DNA of 55,465 nucleotides from positions 1 through 55,465 of the forward strand of contig JAPLCA010000033.1 of the NCBI GenBank assembly GCA_026392465.1, in the 5' to 3' direction. Position 1 is the first letter of the stretch, and each line of letters opens with the position of its first letter. The notes beneath the pieces are model-generated. The model did not search any database, had not been told where the DNA came from, and saw only the letters and a list, made by a program, of their open reading frames with translations. Of this stretch, positions 18,546 through 27,934 are shown in pieces. Both the position numbers and the translations under genes were made by a program. This DNA comes from Propionibacteriales bacterium (GTDB lineage Bacteria > Actinomycetota > Actinomycetes > Propionibacteriales > Nocardioidaceae).

Positions 18546-20540
18546 GTGACCACCAGCGACCAGCTCGAGCTCCTCGCGGCCCCGCCGTCGCCCGAGCCGT
18601 CGCCGCGCCCGCAGGACAGTGCGGAGACCGCGCCCGCCGACCCCGTGCTGGTGGCACGGGTGGCGGTGGACACGCCGCTGCCGCACCTGGACCGGCTCTT
18701 CGACTACGCCGTGCCCGCCGAGCTCGACCCGCAGCCCGTGCCGGGCTGCCGGGTCAAGGTGCGCTTCGCCGGTCGCCTGACCGACGGCTACGTGGTCGGC
18801 CTGGGCGGGTCGTCGTCCCACGAGGGCCGCCTCGCCCCGCTCGCGAAGGTCGTCTCGGCCGAGCCGGTGCTGAGCCCGGAGGTGCTCGGCCTCGCGCGGG
18901 AGGTGGCCGACCGCTGGGCGGGCACCCTGTCCGACGTGCTGCGCCTCGCCGTCCCGCCCCGCCAGGCACGGGTCGAGGCCCGTCCGTCGACGCCCGCGCC
19001 CGACGGTCCCTGTCCCGAGGTGGACGACGAGGCATGGCACCTCTGGCCGGACGGCCCCGCCCTCCTGGCCGCGCTGGAGTCCGGGGGAGCGCCACGCGTC
19101 GTGTGGGAGGCCCTCCCGCTGCGCGACCCCGCGGTCGCCGTCGCCGAGGCGGTGCTGGCCACGCTGCGCTCCGGGCGCGGCAGCGTCGTGTGCGTGCCCG
19201 ACGCGCGCGACCTCGACCACTGGGACGCCGTGCTCGGCTCCGTCCTCGGCGAGGGTCGGCACGTGGTGCTCTCGTCCGGGCAGAAGCCCGCCGAGCGCTA
19301 CCGGGCCTTCCTGGCCGTGGCCCGGGGGGAGGTGTCCGTCGTGCTGGGCACGCGCGCCGCGGCCTTCGCGCCCGTGCGGCGGCTCGGGCTCGTGGCCCTC
19401 TGGGACGACGGTGACGACCTCTACGTCGAGCCCCGTGCCCCGTACCTGCACACCCGCGAGGTGCTGCTCACCCGCGCGGTCCGCGAGGACACGGCGCTGC
19501 TGCTCGCGGGCTACGCGCGCACGGCGGAGGGCCAGTCGCTCGTCGCCTCGGGCTGGGCACGCTCGGTGCGGGCCGAGGCCGTCACCCGGCGCCGGGCCTG
19601 GCCGCGGCTCTCGGTCACCGACGGCAGCGTCGCCGGTGGTGCTCCCGCGCGTCTCCCGCACGAGGTGTTCGCCGCGGTGCGCCGGGCCGAGGGTCCGGTG
19701 CTGGTGCAGGTGCCACGCCGGGGGTACCGCACGTCGCTCGCGTGCCAGGACTGCCGCACCCCGGCCCGGTGCACCGCGTGCGAGGGCCCGCTCGCGCAGT
19801 CCGGTCGCGACGCCTCGCCCGCCTGCCGGTGGTGCGGGACGCCCGCCCCGAGCTGGACCTGCCGCACCTGCGGGTCGCGCCGGCTGCGTGCACCCGTCGT
19901 CGGCCAGCTGCGCACCGCCGAGGAGTACGCCGCGGCGTTCCCGGGTCGCGAGGTCGTCACGTCCGGTGGCGCCGACGTGCTCGCCGTGGCGCCGGAGGGC
20001 GACGTCCTGGTGCTGGCCACGCCCGGCGCCGAGCCGCGGGTGGCCGGAGGCTACGCGCTCGTCGTGCTCATGGACACCTGGCTCGCGCTGGGCCGCGACG
20101 ACCTGCGCGTCCTGGAGGAGGCGCACCGGCGCTGGTTCAACGCCCTCGCCCTGGCACGCGAACGGGCCGACGCGGTGGCGGTCGGCGACCCGACGCTGCT
20201 CCAGGGGCTGGTGCGCGCCGACCCCGCCGGTCTCGCCGAGCGGGAGCTGGCGGAGCGCGCGGAGGCGCACCTGCCCCCGGTCGCGCGGGTGGCCGTGGTC
20301 GAGGGCCCGGCAGCCGACGTCGCCCCGCTCGTCGACGCTCGCTGGACGCCCGCCACGGAGGTGCTCGGTCCCGTGCCCGCGTCGGCCCGGCCCGGCGAGC
20401 CCGCCCACGAGCGTCTGGTGCTCCGGGCACCGCGCCGCGAGGGCCCGGGCCTGGCCGCCGCGCTGAAGGACGTGCAGGCTGCGCGCTCGGCGGCCAAGCT
20501 GCCGCCGCTGCGCGTGCGGGTCGACCCGCACGCCTTCTGA
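18546..20540 (+). CDS. priA: Primosomal protein N' (PriA), actinobacterial helicase-degenerate type
   Basis: 664 aa. The N-terminal 3'-DNA-binding domain is recognisable (VARVAVDTPLPHLDRLFDYAVP, PGCRVKVRFAGRLTDGYVVGL). The paired zinc fingers are complete: CQDC, CTAC, CRWC and CRTC between about residues 399 and 445. Where other PriA proteins carry the GSGKT Walker A loop, this protein reads SGGAPRVVWEALP, and the DEEH box is replaced by WDDGDD. It should not hydrolyse ATP as a helicase. This degeneracy is common in actinobacterial PriA, which is thought to act as a loading platform in replication restart. Adjacent to fmt and rsmB, as in many bacteria. Confidence 0.93.
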   Translation: MTTSDQLELLAAPPSPEPSPRPQDSAETAPADPVLVARVAVDTPLPHLDRLFDYAVPAELDPQPVPGCRVKVRFAGRLTDGYVVGLGGSSSHEGRLAPLAKVVSAEPVLSPEVLGLAREVADRWAGTLSDVLRLAVPPRQARVEARPSTPAPDGPCPEVDDEAWHLWPDGPALLAALESGGAPRVVWEALPLRDPAVAVAEAVLATLRSGRGSVVCVPDARDLDHWDAVLGSVLGEGRHVVLSSGQKPAERYRAFLAVARGEVSVVLGTRAAAFAPVRRLGLVALWDDGDDLYVEPRAPYLHTREVLLTRAVREDTALLLAGYARTAEGQSLVASGWARSVRAEAVTRRRAWPRLSVTDGSVAGGAPARLPHEVFAAVRRAEGPVLVQVPRRGYRTSLACQDCRTPARCTACEGPLAQSGRDASPACRWCGTPAPSWTCRTCGSRRLRAPVVGQLRTAEEYAAAFPGREVVTSGGADVLAVAPEGDVLVLATPGAEPRVAGGYALVVLMDTWLALGRDDLRVLEEAHRRWFNALALARERADAVAVGDPTLLQGLVRADPAGLAERELAERAEAHLPPVARVAVVEGPAADVAPLVDARWTPATEVLGPVPASARPGEPAHERLVLRAPRREGPGLAAALKDVQAARSAAKLPPLRVRVDPHAF

Positions 20541-20585
20541 GGTCGGGCGCTGCCACGCGCCGCCGGTGCGGTCGTGGCGAGCACC

Positions 20586-20591
20586 TAGACT
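20586..20591 (+). promoter_or_regulatory. -10 hexamer TAGACT of fmt
   Basis: TAGACT ends 8 bases before the fmt GTG; leaderless arrangement. Confidence 0.5.
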
Positions 20592-20599
20592 CGGCCGAC

Positions 20600-21523
20600 G
20601 TGAGGATCGTGTTCGCAGGTACCCCCGAGACCGCCCTGCCGTCCCTAGAGGCGCTGGTCGGGAGCCGGCACGACGTCGCCGCCGTCGTCACCCGACCCGA
20701 CGCGCGCCAGGGCCGCGGTCGCACCCTGCACCCCTCGCCGGTCGCAGCACGTGCGGCGGAGCTCGGGATCGAGGTCCTGAAACCCGCGCGTGCCGACGAC
20801 CCGGCGTTCCTCACGCGGCTCCGCGAGATCGAGCCCGCCTGCTGCCCGATCGTCGCCTACGGCGCCCTGCTCAAGCGGGAGGCGCTCGACGTGCCGGAGT
20901 ACGGCTGGCTCAACCTGCACTTCTCGGCCCTGCCCGCGTGGCGAGGTGCCGCGCCCGTGCAGCGGTCCATCATGGCCGGCGACGAGATCACGGGTGCCAC
21001 CGTGTTCAGCCTGGTCGAGGCACTCGACGCCGGACCGGTGCTGGGCACGATCACCGAGCGGATCCGCGACGACGACACCGCGGGCACGCTGCTCGAACGG
21101 CTCGCCCACGAGGGAGCGCGCCTGCTCGTCGACGCCATCGACCACGTGGAGGACGGCGACATCGCCGCCGTCGCCCAGCCCGAGGACGGCGTGTCCTACG
21201 CGCCGAAGCTGACCACCGACGACGCGCACGTGGACTGGAGCCGACCCGCGTTCGCGGTGGACCGGCAGGTGCGCGGCTGCACGCCTGCTCCGGGTGCCTG
21301 GACGCTCCTCGAGGACCAGCGACTGAAGCTCGGACCAGTCATGCCGACGTCCGACGACACGCTGCGGCCGGGGGAGGTCCAGGCCGGGCGTCGCGAGGTC
21401 CGGGTCGGCACCGCCACGACCGACGTCGTGCTCGGCACGGTGCAGCCCACCGGAAGGAAGCCGATGGCTGCGGCGGACTGGGCGCGCGGCACGTCGATCG
21501 AGCCGGGGACGGTGCTCGCGTGA
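20600..21523 (+). CDS. fmt: Methionyl-tRNA formyltransferase
   Basis: 307 aa. Transfers formyl from 10-formyl-THF to initiator Met-tRNA. Motifs: RIVFAGTPETALPSLEAL at the N terminus, the catalytic Asn-His region NLHFSALPAWRGAAPVQ, and EALDAGPVL carrying the active-site Asp. The C-terminal tRNA-binding barrel begins near VRGCTPAPGAWT. The GTG start at 20600 gives the exact family N terminus. Its stop overlaps the rsmB start as GTGA, so both RNA-modifying enzymes are coupled. Confidence 0.96.
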   Translation: MRIVFAGTPETALPSLEALVGSRHDVAAVVTRPDARQGRGRTLHPSPVAARAAELGIEVLKPARADDPAFLTRLREIEPACCPIVAYGALLKREALDVPEYGWLNLHFSALPAWRGAAPVQRSIMAGDEITGATVFSLVEALDAGPVLGTITERIRDDDTAGTLLERLAHEGARLLVDAIDHVEDGDIAAVAQPEDGVSYAPKLTTDDAHVDWSRPAFAVDRQVRGCTPAPGAWTLLEDQRLKLGPVMPTSDDTLRPGEVQAGRREVRVGTATTDVVLGTVQPTGRKPMAAADWARGTSIEPGTVLA

Positions 21524-22791
21524 GCGACCCGTCGCGGGGCGTCGCCTACGACGTGCTGCGTGCCGCCGACGAGCGCGACGCCTACGTCAACCTGCTCCTG
21601 CCGCAGCTCCTGCGCGAGCGGGGCCTCGTCGGCCGCGACGCCGCCTTCGCCACCGAGCTCGTGCACGGGACGCTGCGGATGCGCGGCACGTACGACGCGG
21701 TGCTGGACTCGCTGGTCGGCCGTCCCCTCGACCCCGAGGTGCGCGACGTGCTGCGCCTCGGCGCGCACCAGGCGCTGTCCATGCGCGTGCCGTCGCACGC
21801 GGCGGTCTCGACCAGCGTGAGCCTCGTCCGTCGCGTCGTCGGGCACAAGCCGGCCGGTCTCGTGAACGCGGTGCTGCGCAAGGTCGCGGCCGACGACCTC
21901 GAGACGTGGGTCGAGCGACTCACCCAGGACCTCGCGCCGGACGACGCCCTGGCGGTCCGCCGCTCGCACCCCGTGTGGGTCGTCCGGGCGCTGCGCTCGG
22001 GTCTGCGGGCGGTCGACGCGGCCGACGAGCTCGACGCCCTGCTCGAGGCCGACAACCGTCCTCCCAGGGTCACGCTCGTGGCTCGCCCCGGGCTCGTCGA
22101 CCCCGACGACCTGCCGGGCGAGCCCGGCCACGTCTCGCCGTACGCCCGGGTGCTCGACGGTGGCGACCCCGGCGACGTCGCCGCCGTCCGCGACGGTCGC
22201 GCGGGCGTGCAGGACGAGGGCTCGCAGATGGTGGCCCTCACCCTCGCCGAGGCGCCTCTCGAGGGGACCGACGCGCGCTGGCTCGACCTGTGCGCCGGAC
22301 CCGGCGGCAAGGCCGCGCTCCTGGGCGCGCTGGCCGCTCAGCGCGGCGCGCACCTCGTCGCCAACGAGGTGCAGCCGCACCGTGCCGACCTCGTCCGGCG
22401 CGGCCTGCGCGCCCTCCCCGACGCGGAGGTCACCGTGCACGACGGTCGGGAGGGGCCGTGGGAGCCCGGCTCCTTCGACCGTGTCCTCGTCGACGCTCCC
22501 TGCACCGGTCTCGGCGCGCTGCGTCGGCGACCCGAGTCGCGCTGGCGCCGGACGCCGGAGGACCTCGAGTCCCTCGTGCCGCTCCAGCGGTCCCTGCTCC
22601 GCCGCGCCGTCGAGCTGACGCGGCCCGGCGGGCTGGTCGGCTACGCCACCTGCTCGCCGCTCGTCGAGGAGACCCTCGAGGTCGTCGAGTCGGTCGGGCC
22701 CGGCGTGGCCGACCTCGTCGGCGTCCACCGCTGGTGGCCGCACCGCGACGGCACCGACGCGATGTTCCTCGCCCTCCTGCGGCGTCGCTAG
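21520..22791 (+). CDS. rsmB: 16S rRNA (cytosine-967-C5)-methyltransferase family (RsmB/Fmu)
   Basis: 423 aa. An N-terminal NusB-like domain (residues 1-145, AYDVLRAADERDAYVNLLLPQLL; FATELVHGTLR) is fused to a SAM methyltransferase. SAM motif I is LDLCAGPGGKAALLGAL; motif IV DAPCTGLGALRRRPESRWRR; the catalytic cysteine sits in YATCSPLVEET. The fusion is diagnostic of RsmB/Fmu, which makes m5C967 in 16S rRNA. Translation starts at GTG inside the fmt stop. Converges with a small membrane gene 4 bp away. Confidence 0.94.
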   Translation: MSDPSRGVAYDVLRAADERDAYVNLLLPQLLRERGLVGRDAAFATELVHGTLRMRGTYDAVLDSLVGRPLDPEVRDVLRLGAHQALSMRVPSHAAVSTSVSLVRRVVGHKPAGLVNAVLRKVAADDLETWVERLTQDLAPDDALAVRRSHPVWVVRALRSGLRAVDAADELDALLEADNRPPRVTLVARPGLVDPDDLPGEPGHVSPYARVLDGGDPGDVAAVRDGRAGVQDEGSQMVALTLAEAPLEGTDARWLDLCAGPGGKAALLGALAAQRGAHLVANEVQPHRADLVRRGLRALPDAEVTVHDGREGPWEPGSFDRVLVDAPCTGLGALRRRPESRWRRTPEDLESLVPLQRSLLRRAVELTRPGGLVGYATCSPLVEETLEVVESVGPGVADLVGVHRWWPHRDGTDAMFLALLRRR

Positions 22792-22795
22792 CGGG

Positions 22796-23020
22796 TCAGG
22801 ACGACCCGCCTCCGCCGTAGGTGCGGTCGACGCCGTACCCGTGCTCCGTGCGACCCGCACCACCGACCGACCGCTGCCGCGCCTGCAGCTCGGCTCGGTC
22901 GATCGGCTCGGTCGGTTCTCTGCGCGAGGTGCGGACAGCGCGCCGGGCGCGCACGATCACCGCGGCGAGCAGGATGGCCACGGCGACCACCGCGACGAGG
23001 ACGACGAGCGAGCTGGACAT
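22796..23020 (-). CDS. Small single-pass membrane protein
   Basis: 74 aa. One N-terminal transmembrane helix ([20 protein letters not shown]), then a basic stretch ([11 protein letters not shown]) and a Gly/Tyr-rich tail ending [12 protein letters not shown]. The positive-inside rule predicts the tail in the cytosol. GGGAGG lies 5 bases before the ATG, a good ribosome-binding site, which supports real expression. No family recognised. It sits between convergent rsmB and divergent rpe. Confidence 0.7.
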   Translation of the reverse strand: MSSSLVVLVAVVAVAILLAAVIVRARRAVRTSRREPTEPIDRAELQARQRSVGGAGRTEHGYGVDRTYGGGGSS

Positions 23021-23083
23021 GGGACCTCCCGAGCCGGTGTGGGTCGACGGTACACCGGACCGCTGGGTCGGTGCCAGCGCCAC

Positions 23084-23089
23084 TACGCT
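23084..23089 (+). promoter_or_regulatory. -10 hexamer TACGCT of rpe
   Basis: TACGCT ends 7 bases before the rpe ATG; leaderless arrangement. Confidence 0.4.
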
Positions 23090-23096
23090 GTCGGCC

Positions 23097-23762
23097 ATGG
23101 CCATCCAGATCACGCCGAGCCTGCTGAACGCCGACTTCGCGAACCTCGCGGGGGAGGCCGCCCGCATCCCGACCGCGGACTGGCTGCACATGGACGTGAT
23201 GGACAACCACTTCGTGCCCAACCTCACCCTGGGCGCCCCGGTCATCGAGGCGCTGAGCAGGGCCGCGGAGCAGCCGATCGACGCCCACCTGATGATCGCC
23301 GACCCGGACCGCTGGGCGCCGGCGTTCGCGGAGGCCGGCGCCGGGAGCATCACCTTCCACGTCGAGGCCGCGGCGGCACCGGTGCGGCTGGCCCGCGAGA
23401 TCCGCGCCCAGGGCGCGCGGGCGTCCATGGCACTCAAGCCGGCGACCCCGATCGAGCCCTACGCCGAGCTGCTGCCCGAGCTCGACATGATCCTCGTGAT
23501 GACGGTGGAGCCCGGCTTCGGCGGTCAGAAGTTCCTCGACCTCTGCCTGCCCAAGATCCGCCGCACGCGCGAGCTCATCGCGGCCAGCGGGGGAGAGGTC
23601 TGGCTCCAGGTCGACGGCGGGGTGTCCGTCGAGACCATCGAGCGGTGTGCCGAGGCCGGTGCCGACACCTTCGTCGCCGGCTCGGCGGTCTTCGGCGCCG
23701 ACGACCCGGGCGCGATGGTGGAGACCCTGCGCGACCTCGCGACCCGCGCCTGCGCCCACTGA
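23097..23762 (+). CDS. rpe: Ribulose-phosphate 3-epimerase
   Basis: 221 aa TIM barrel, usual length. Interconverts ribulose-5-P and xylulose-5-P in the pentose phosphate pathway. Signatures: [13 protein letters not shown] with the first catalytic region, [19 protein letters not shown] (metal His and Asp), [21 protein letters not shown] and [10 protein letters not shown] with the second catalytic Asp. Upstream of the riboflavin operon, which consumes ribulose-5-P through RibB, so the neighbourhood is metabolically coherent. 102 bp separate its stop from the riboswitch. Confidence 0.97.
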   Translation: MAIQITPSLLNADFANLAGEAARIPTADWLHMDVMDNHFVPNLTLGAPVIEALSRAAEQPIDAHLMIADPDRWAPAFAEAGAGSITFHVEAAAAPVRLAREIRAQGARASMALKPATPIEPYAELLPELDMILVMTVEPGFGGQKFLDLCLPKIRRTRELIAASGGEVWLQVDGGVSVETIERCAEAGADTFVAGSAVFGADDPGAMVETLRDLATRACAH

Positions 23763-23837
23763 GCCCCGCGACGTCCAGGCCTGACGGTGCGGGACGTCCG
23801 TAGCGTGGGACGTGGCCGTCGCTGCGTCACGCCTGGC

Positions 23838-23843
23838 TAGACT
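23838..23843 (+). promoter_or_regulatory. -10 hexamer TAGACT of the riboflavin operon
   Basis: TAGACT lies 21 bases before the FMN aptamer, so transcription should begin around 23850 and include the full riboswitch. Confidence 0.5.
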
Positions 23844-23864
23844 GTCCACGAACGAGCAACAGCT

Positions 23865-23992
23865 CGCGTGTTCCGGGGTCGGTGCAAGTCCGAACCGGCG
23901 GTGACAGTCCGCGACCCTCACCTCTCGAGGTGAGGTTGAACCGGTGGAACTCCGGTACCGACGGTGAAAGTCCGGATGAGAGGAAACACGCG
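23865..23992 (+). ncRNA. FMN riboswitch (RFN element)
   Basis: Closing stem P1 pairs CGCGTGTT (23865-23872) with AACACGCG (23985-23992). Conserved RFN signatures follow in order: GGGGTCGGTGCAAGTCCGAA, CCGGCGGTGACAGTCC, a variable hairpin with CCTCACCTCTCGAGGTGAGG, GAACCGGTGGAACTCCGGTA, and CCGACGGTGAAAGTCCGGAT. It senses FMN and lowers expression of ribD-ribE-ribBA-ribH. No U-tract terminator is seen in the 80 bases before ribD, so control is more likely at ribosome access or by Rho (inference). Confidence 0.96.
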
Positions 23993-24072
23993 GGGTCTGG
24001 TGCCGAGGTCCGTCCTGGACCCAGGCGTCCGACCCGTCGACCCCGGTACGGCGAGCCCGACCGGAGGACGAC

Positions 24073-25110
24073 ATGGCGAGCGACACCGAGCTGCAGGCGA
24101 TGCGCACGGCCCTCGAGGCCGCGCGGTCCACCCCGCGGACGCTCCCGAACCCACGGGTCGGCTGCGTGCTGCTCGCGCCCTCGGGAGAGGTGCTCGCCGT
24201 CGGCGCGCACCGTGGCGCAGGGACGGCCCACGCCGAGGTCGACGCGCTGCAGCAGGCCGGCGACGCGGCTCGCGGCTCCACGGCGGTCGTCACGCTGGAG
24301 CCCTGCGCCCACACCGGCCGCACGGGTCCCTGCGTCGACGCACTCCTCGCCGCCGGCGTGACGCGGGTGGTGCACGGCCAGTCCGACCCGAACCCCGAGG
24401 CCGCGGGCGGCGCCGAGCGGCTCCGCTCCGCCGGGGTCGACGTCGAAGGCGGGGTCCTCGTCGAGGAGGCCACGGCGCTCAACGTCGAGTGGACGTTCGC
24501 CGTCACGCACGGACGCCCGTTCGTGACCTGGAAGTACGCCGCGACCATGGACGGCCTCAGCGCGGCGCCCGACGGATCGAGCAAGTGGATCACCTCCGCC
24601 GAGGCACGGCGCGACGTGCAGCGCTTCCGGGCCGAGGCCGACGCGATCATGGCCGGGACCGGGGCGGTGCTGGCCGACGACCCCCGCCTCACGGTGCGCG
24701 ACGTCGACGACCTGCCCCTGCCGTACGCGCAGCAGCCCCTGCGCGTCGTGGTGGGGGAGACGCGCATCCCCTCGTACTACCGCGTGTTCGACCGGGTCGC
24801 GCCGACCCTGCTCGTGCAGACCCGCGAGCCGCAGGAGGTGCTCGCGAAGATGGTCGAGAACGGCGTGCACCACGTGTGGCTCGAGGGCGGCCCGCGGCTG
24901 GCAGGCGGCTTCTGGAACGCCGGGCTGGTGGACCGCGTCATCGGCTACATCGCGCCGGCCATGCTGGGCTCGGGCCGGGCCGCGCTGGAGGGGGAGGCCG
25001 CGACGCTCGCCGACCTGCGGCCGATCGACCTCGACGACGTCGCGCGGATCGGACCCGACATCCGCATCATCGGCACGCCCGGGCGTGCCCCGCGGGAGGA
25101 GATGCCCTGA
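24073..25110 (+). CDS. ribD: Bifunctional diaminohydroxyphosphoribosylaminopyrimidine deaminase / reductase
   Basis: 345 aa. Two consecutive steps of riboflavin synthesis. The N-terminal deaminase (residues 1-145) has zinc ligands HAEV and [13 protein letters not shown]. The C-terminal NADPH reductase (about 155-345) begins [15 protein letters not shown] and contains [17 protein letters not shown] and [14 protein letters not shown]. Start ATG 24073 with GGAGGACG at good distance, downstream of the FMN riboswitch. Its stop overlaps the ribE start (TGATG). Confidence 0.97.
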   Translation: MASDTELQAMRTALEAARSTPRTLPNPRVGCVLLAPSGEVLAVGAHRGAGTAHAEVDALQQAGDAARGSTAVVTLEPCAHTGRTGPCVDALLAAGVTRVVHGQSDPNPEAAGGAERLRSAGVDVEGGVLVEEATALNVEWTFAVTHGRPFVTWKYAATMDGLSAAPDGSSKWITSAEARRDVQRFRAEADAIMAGTGAVLADDPRLTVRDVDDLPLPYAQQPLRVVVGETRIPSYYRVFDRVAPTLLVQTREPQEVLAKMVENGVHHVWLEGGPRLAGGFWNAGLVDRVIGYIAPAMLGSGRAALEGEAATLADLRPIDLDDVARIGPDIRIIGTPGRAPREEMP

Positions 25111-25736
25111 TGTTCACCGGACTCGTGGAGGAGAAGGGCGTCGTCACGGCCGTGGAGGCGCTCGGCGACTCCGTGCGGCTGTCCGTGCGCGGCCCCGTGG
25201 TCACCGGGGACGCCACCCACGGGGCGTCGATCTCCGTGAACGGCTGCTGCCTCACGGTCATGGCGCAGGAGGCGGACGTCTTCAGCGCCGACGTCATGGC
25301 CGAGTCGCTCGACAAGACGTCGCTCGGCGACCTCACGCCCGGCGACGAGGTCAACCTGGAGCGGGCGATGGCCGCCGGTGGCCGCATGGGCGGGCACGTC
25401 GTGCAGGGGCACGTCGACGGAACCGGCCGTCTGCTCGACCGCACCCCGAGCGAGCACTGGGAGGTGCTGCGGTTCTCGCTTCCCGACGACCTCGCGCCCT
25501 ACCTCGTGCCCAAGGGGTCGATCACCGTCCAGGGCGTCTCGCTCACGGTCGTCGAGGTGACCGACCCCGGGGATCCCGCTCCCTGGTTCTCGGTGTCCCT
25601 CATCCCCACCACCCTCGCGGACACGACCCTCGGCACCCTCGCGCCCGGCGACCGGGTGAACCTCGAGGTCGACGTCCTCGCCAAGTACGTGGAGCGGCTG
25701 CTCGCCGCCCGCCTCCCGAAGGAGAACCCCGCATGA
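25110..25736 (+). CDS. ribE: Riboflavin synthase, alpha chain
   Basis: 208 aa, two tandem lumazine-binding barrels. First repeat [20 protein letters not shown] with SVNGCCLTV; second begins [13 protein letters not shown] with [13 protein letters not shown]. It dismutates two 6,7-dimethyl-8-ribityllumazine molecules into riboflavin. The N-terminal MFTGLVEE is invariant in the family and fixes the start. Overlaps ribD by one base and ribBA by four. Confidence 0.97.
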   Translation: MFTGLVEEKGVVTAVEALGDSVRLSVRGPVVTGDATHGASISVNGCCLTVMAQEADVFSADVMAESLDKTSLGDLTPGDEVNLERAMAAGGRMGGHVVQGHVDGTGRLLDRTPSEHWEVLRFSLPDDLAPYLVPKGSITVQGVSLTVVEVTDPGDPAPWFSVSLIPTTLADTTLGTLAPGDRVNLEVDVLAKYVERLLAARLPKENPA

Positions 25737-27016
25737 CCACCTACTCCGACGCCGCCGGCGACACCGTCCGGCTCGACAGCATCGAGCGGGCGATCGCCGA
25801 CATCCGCGACGGCAAGGCCGTCGTCGTGGTCGACGACCCGGGCCGCGAGAACGAGGGCGACATCATCTTCGCCGCGAGCAAGGCGACGCCGGACCTGATG
25901 GGCTTCCTCATCCGGCACTCCAGCGGCTACGTCTGCGCGCCGGCACCCGGTGCGGTTCTCGACCGGCTGGGCATCCCGCTGATGACGCCGCACAACCGGG
26001 AGCTGATGCGCACGGCCTACACGATCTCGGTGGACGCGCGCGACGGCATCACCACGGGGATCTCGGCGGCCGACCGGGCGCGGACTGTGCGGGTGCTGGC
26101 GGACTCCGCGACCGAGTCCTTCGAGCTGGTCATGCCGGGTCACGTGCTCCCGCTGCGCGCGAAGGACGGCGGCGTGCTGGCCCGCGCCGGCCACACGGAG
26201 GCTGCCGTCGACCTCACGCGCCTGGCCGGCCTCACGCCGGTGGGCGTCATCGGCGAGGTGGTGCACGACGACGGCGAGCTCATGCGCGCCCCGGCGCTGC
26301 GCGCGTTCGCGGACGAGCACGACCTGGCCCTCGTCTCCATCGAGGACCTGCAGGTGCACCTGCGGCTGCACGAGTCGCAGGTCGACCGGCTCGCGGAGAC
26401 GTCGCTGCCGACCGAGTTCGGCGCCTTCCGGGCGCTCGGCTACCGCGACCGGATCGACGGCGCGGAGCACGTCGCGCTCGTGCACGGCGACGTCGACGCG
26501 GCCACCGCCGACGGCCAGGCCGTGCTGGTGCGGCTGCACTCGGAGTGCCTGACCGGTGACGTCTTCGGCTCGCGGCGCTGCGACTGCGGCCCGCAGCTGC
26601 AGGCGTCGATGGCGGCGATCAAGGCCGAGGGCGCCGGCGTCGTGGTCTACCTGCGCGGGCACGAGGGCCGCGGGATCGGCCTGCTGCACAAGCTGCAGGC
26701 GTACGCGTTGCAGGACGCCGGCAGCGACACCGTCGACGCGAACCTCGCGCTCGGCTTCGGCGAGGACGAGCGCGACTACGCCGCCGGTGCGCAGATGCTG
26801 CGCGACCTCGGCCTGCGCTCGGTCCGGCTGCTGACCAACAACCCCGACAAGGCCGCGCAGCTCGAGGCGTACGGCGTCAAGGTGGCCGAGCGCGTCCCGA
26901 TCCAGATCGAGCCGACGCCCGAGAACATCCAGTACCTGCGCACGAAGGCCGAGCGCATGGGCCACGACCTGCCGGACCTCGGTCTCGGCGACACCACGGA
27001 GGCTGACCAGGCATGA
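25733..27016 (+). CDS. ribBA: Bifunctional DHBP synthase / GTP cyclohydrolase II
   Basis: 427 aa. Makes both substrates of the pathway: 3,4-dihydroxy-2-butanone-4-P from ribulose-5-P and the pyrimidine from GTP. RibB half: [46 protein letters not shown]. RibA half from about residue 225: [20 protein letters not shown] (zinc cysteines), [12 protein letters not shown] (catalytic Arg) and [13 protein letters not shown]. Its stop overlaps a 27-codon bridging ORF rather than ribH directly. Confidence 0.97.
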   Translation: MTTYSDAAGDTVRLDSIERAIADIRDGKAVVVVDDPGRENEGDIIFAASKATPDLMGFLIRHSSGYVCAPAPGAVLDRLGIPLMTPHNRELMRTAYTISVDARDGITTGISAADRARTVRVLADSATESFELVMPGHVLPLRAKDGGVLARAGHTEAAVDLTRLAGLTPVGVIGEVVHDDGELMRAPALRAFADEHDLALVSIEDLQVHLRLHESQVDRLAETSLPTEFGAFRALGYRDRIDGAEHVALVHGDVDAATADGQAVLVRLHSECLTGDVFGSRRCDCGPQLQASMAAIKAEGAGVVVYLRGHEGRGIGLLHKLQAYALQDAGSDTVDANLALGFGEDERDYAAGAQMLRDLGLRSVRLLTNNPDKAAQLEAYGVKVAERVPIQIEPTPENIQYLRTKAERMGHDLPDLGLGDTTEADQA

Positions 27017-27096
27017 GCGAGCGCCAGCGAGCGAACCACGAGCACGACATGACGGCACACCCGTACCGTGCTCTTCCCACGGGGGTGCCGTCATGA
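27013..27096 (+). CDS. 27-aa bridging ORF between ribBA and ribH (ERQR-type insert)
   Basis: The [23 protein letters not shown] plus seven residues starts inside the ribBA stop (ATGA) and stops inside the ribH start (ATGA), so ribosomes can pass without a gap. The DNA is homologous to the insert between pheS and pheT (36121-36207), including AGCGAGCGAACC/AGCGAGGGAACC and a closing ACGGGGGTG. A hairpin pairs 27048-27058 (CATGACGGCAC) with 27085-27095 (GTGCCGTCATG), extended by five more pairs after one mismatch. It buries the ribH ATG in its 3' arm. The peptide itself may have no function; translation through it would open the hairpin. Confidence 0.5.
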   Translation: MSERQRANHEHDMTAHPYRALPTGVPS

Positions 27097-27572
27097 GCGG
27101 ACACGGAGCACCCACCCTGCAGGTGGAGGCGGCGGGCGCGCGCGTCGCGATCGTCGCGTCGAGCTGGCACGACCAGGTCATGGACGGCCTCGTCGCGGGC
27201 GCGCAGCGCGCCCTCGCCGACGCAGGCGTCACCGACGTGACCCTGCTGCGCGCGGCCGGGTCGTTCGAGCTGCCCCTGGTGTCGCAGGGCTGCGCCGCGG
27301 CCGGCTTCGACGCGGTCGTCGCGCTCGGCGTCATCATCCGCGGTGGAACGCCGCACTTCGAGTACGTGTCGTCGGCGGCCACCGACGGTCTCGCACGGGT
27401 CGCGCTCGACACCGGCGTCCCGGTGGGCTTCGGGCTGCTGACGTGCGACACCGAGGAGCAGGCGCTCGACCGCGCCGGGCTCGAGGGCAGCGCCGAGGAC
27501 AAGGGCCGCGAGGCCGCCGAGGCCGCTCTGTCGACCTGGGCGACCCTGCGCGGTCTCGCGTCCCTAGACTGA
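27093..27572 (+). CDS. ribH: 6,7-dimethyl-8-ribityllumazine synthase
   Basis: 159 aa, normal length for the icosahedral lumazine synthase. Condenses RibD's pyrimidine product (after dephosphorylation) with DHBP. Motifs: [57 protein letters not shown] (active-site His region) and [16 protein letters not shown]. The ATG lies in the 3' arm of a hairpin and overlaps the bridging ORF stop, so efficient initiation probably depends on upstream translation. Last gene of the riboflavin operon; a -10 for hisE sits in its final codons. Confidence 0.97.
   Translation: MSGHGAPTLQVEAAGARVAIVASSWHDQVMDGLVAGAQRALADAGVTDVTLLRAAGSFELPLVSQGCAAAGFDAVVALGVIIRGGTPHFEYVSSAATDGLARVALDTGVPVGFGLLTCDTEEQALDRAGLEGSAEDKGREAAEAALSTWATLRGLASLD
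27565..27570 (+). promoter_or_regulatory. -10 hexamer TAGACT of hisE
   Basis: TAGACT overlaps the last ribH codons and ends 9 bases before the hisE ATG, giving the histidine genes their own start. Confidence 0.45.
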
Positions 27573-27579
27573 GCTCACC

Positions 27580-27843
27580 ATGAAGACCTTCGAGGACCTG
27601 TTCGCCGAGCTAGCCGCCAAGGCGCAGGCCCGGCCCGAGGGCTCGCGCACCGTGGCCGAGCTCGACGCCGGCGTGCACGCCATCGGCAAGAAGCTCGTCG
27701 AGGAGGCCGCCGAGTCGTGGATGGCCGCCGAGCACGAGGGCCGCGAGCGGACCGCCGAGGAGCTCAGCCAGCTGCTGTACCACGCGCAGGTGATGATGCT
27801 GGCCGCCGGCATCACGCTCGACGACGTCTACGCGCATCTGTGA
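27580..27843 (+). CDS. hisE: Phosphoribosyl-ATP pyrophosphatase
   Basis: 87 aa, single-domain HisE of the MazG-like all-alpha fold. Second step of histidine synthesis, PR-ATP to PR-AMP. Metal-binding acidic motif [18 protein letters not shown] followed by [26 protein letters not shown]. Actinobacteria typically carry HisE apart from HisI and next to hisG, as here. 91 bp to hisG with no obvious terminator. Confidence 0.95.
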   Translation: MKTFEDLFAELAAKAQARPEGSRTVAELDAGVHAIGKKLVEEAAESWMAAEHEGRERTAEELSQLLYHAQVMMLAAGITLDDVYAHL

Positions 27844-27934
27844 CGACAGCGGAGCCCGACCTCCTGGGCCGCGCCGCTGTCGTCCACGGCAGCCGACTGC
27901 CAGGCCTGCCCCCCATCGTCAGAAGGACCCCACC

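Noticed and set aside
23763..23837. Repeated GGACGT words after rpe as an operator
   Set aside because: The copies are irregularly spaced, and such words are common in this base composition; the following -10 and FMN riboswitch explain the region's regulation.
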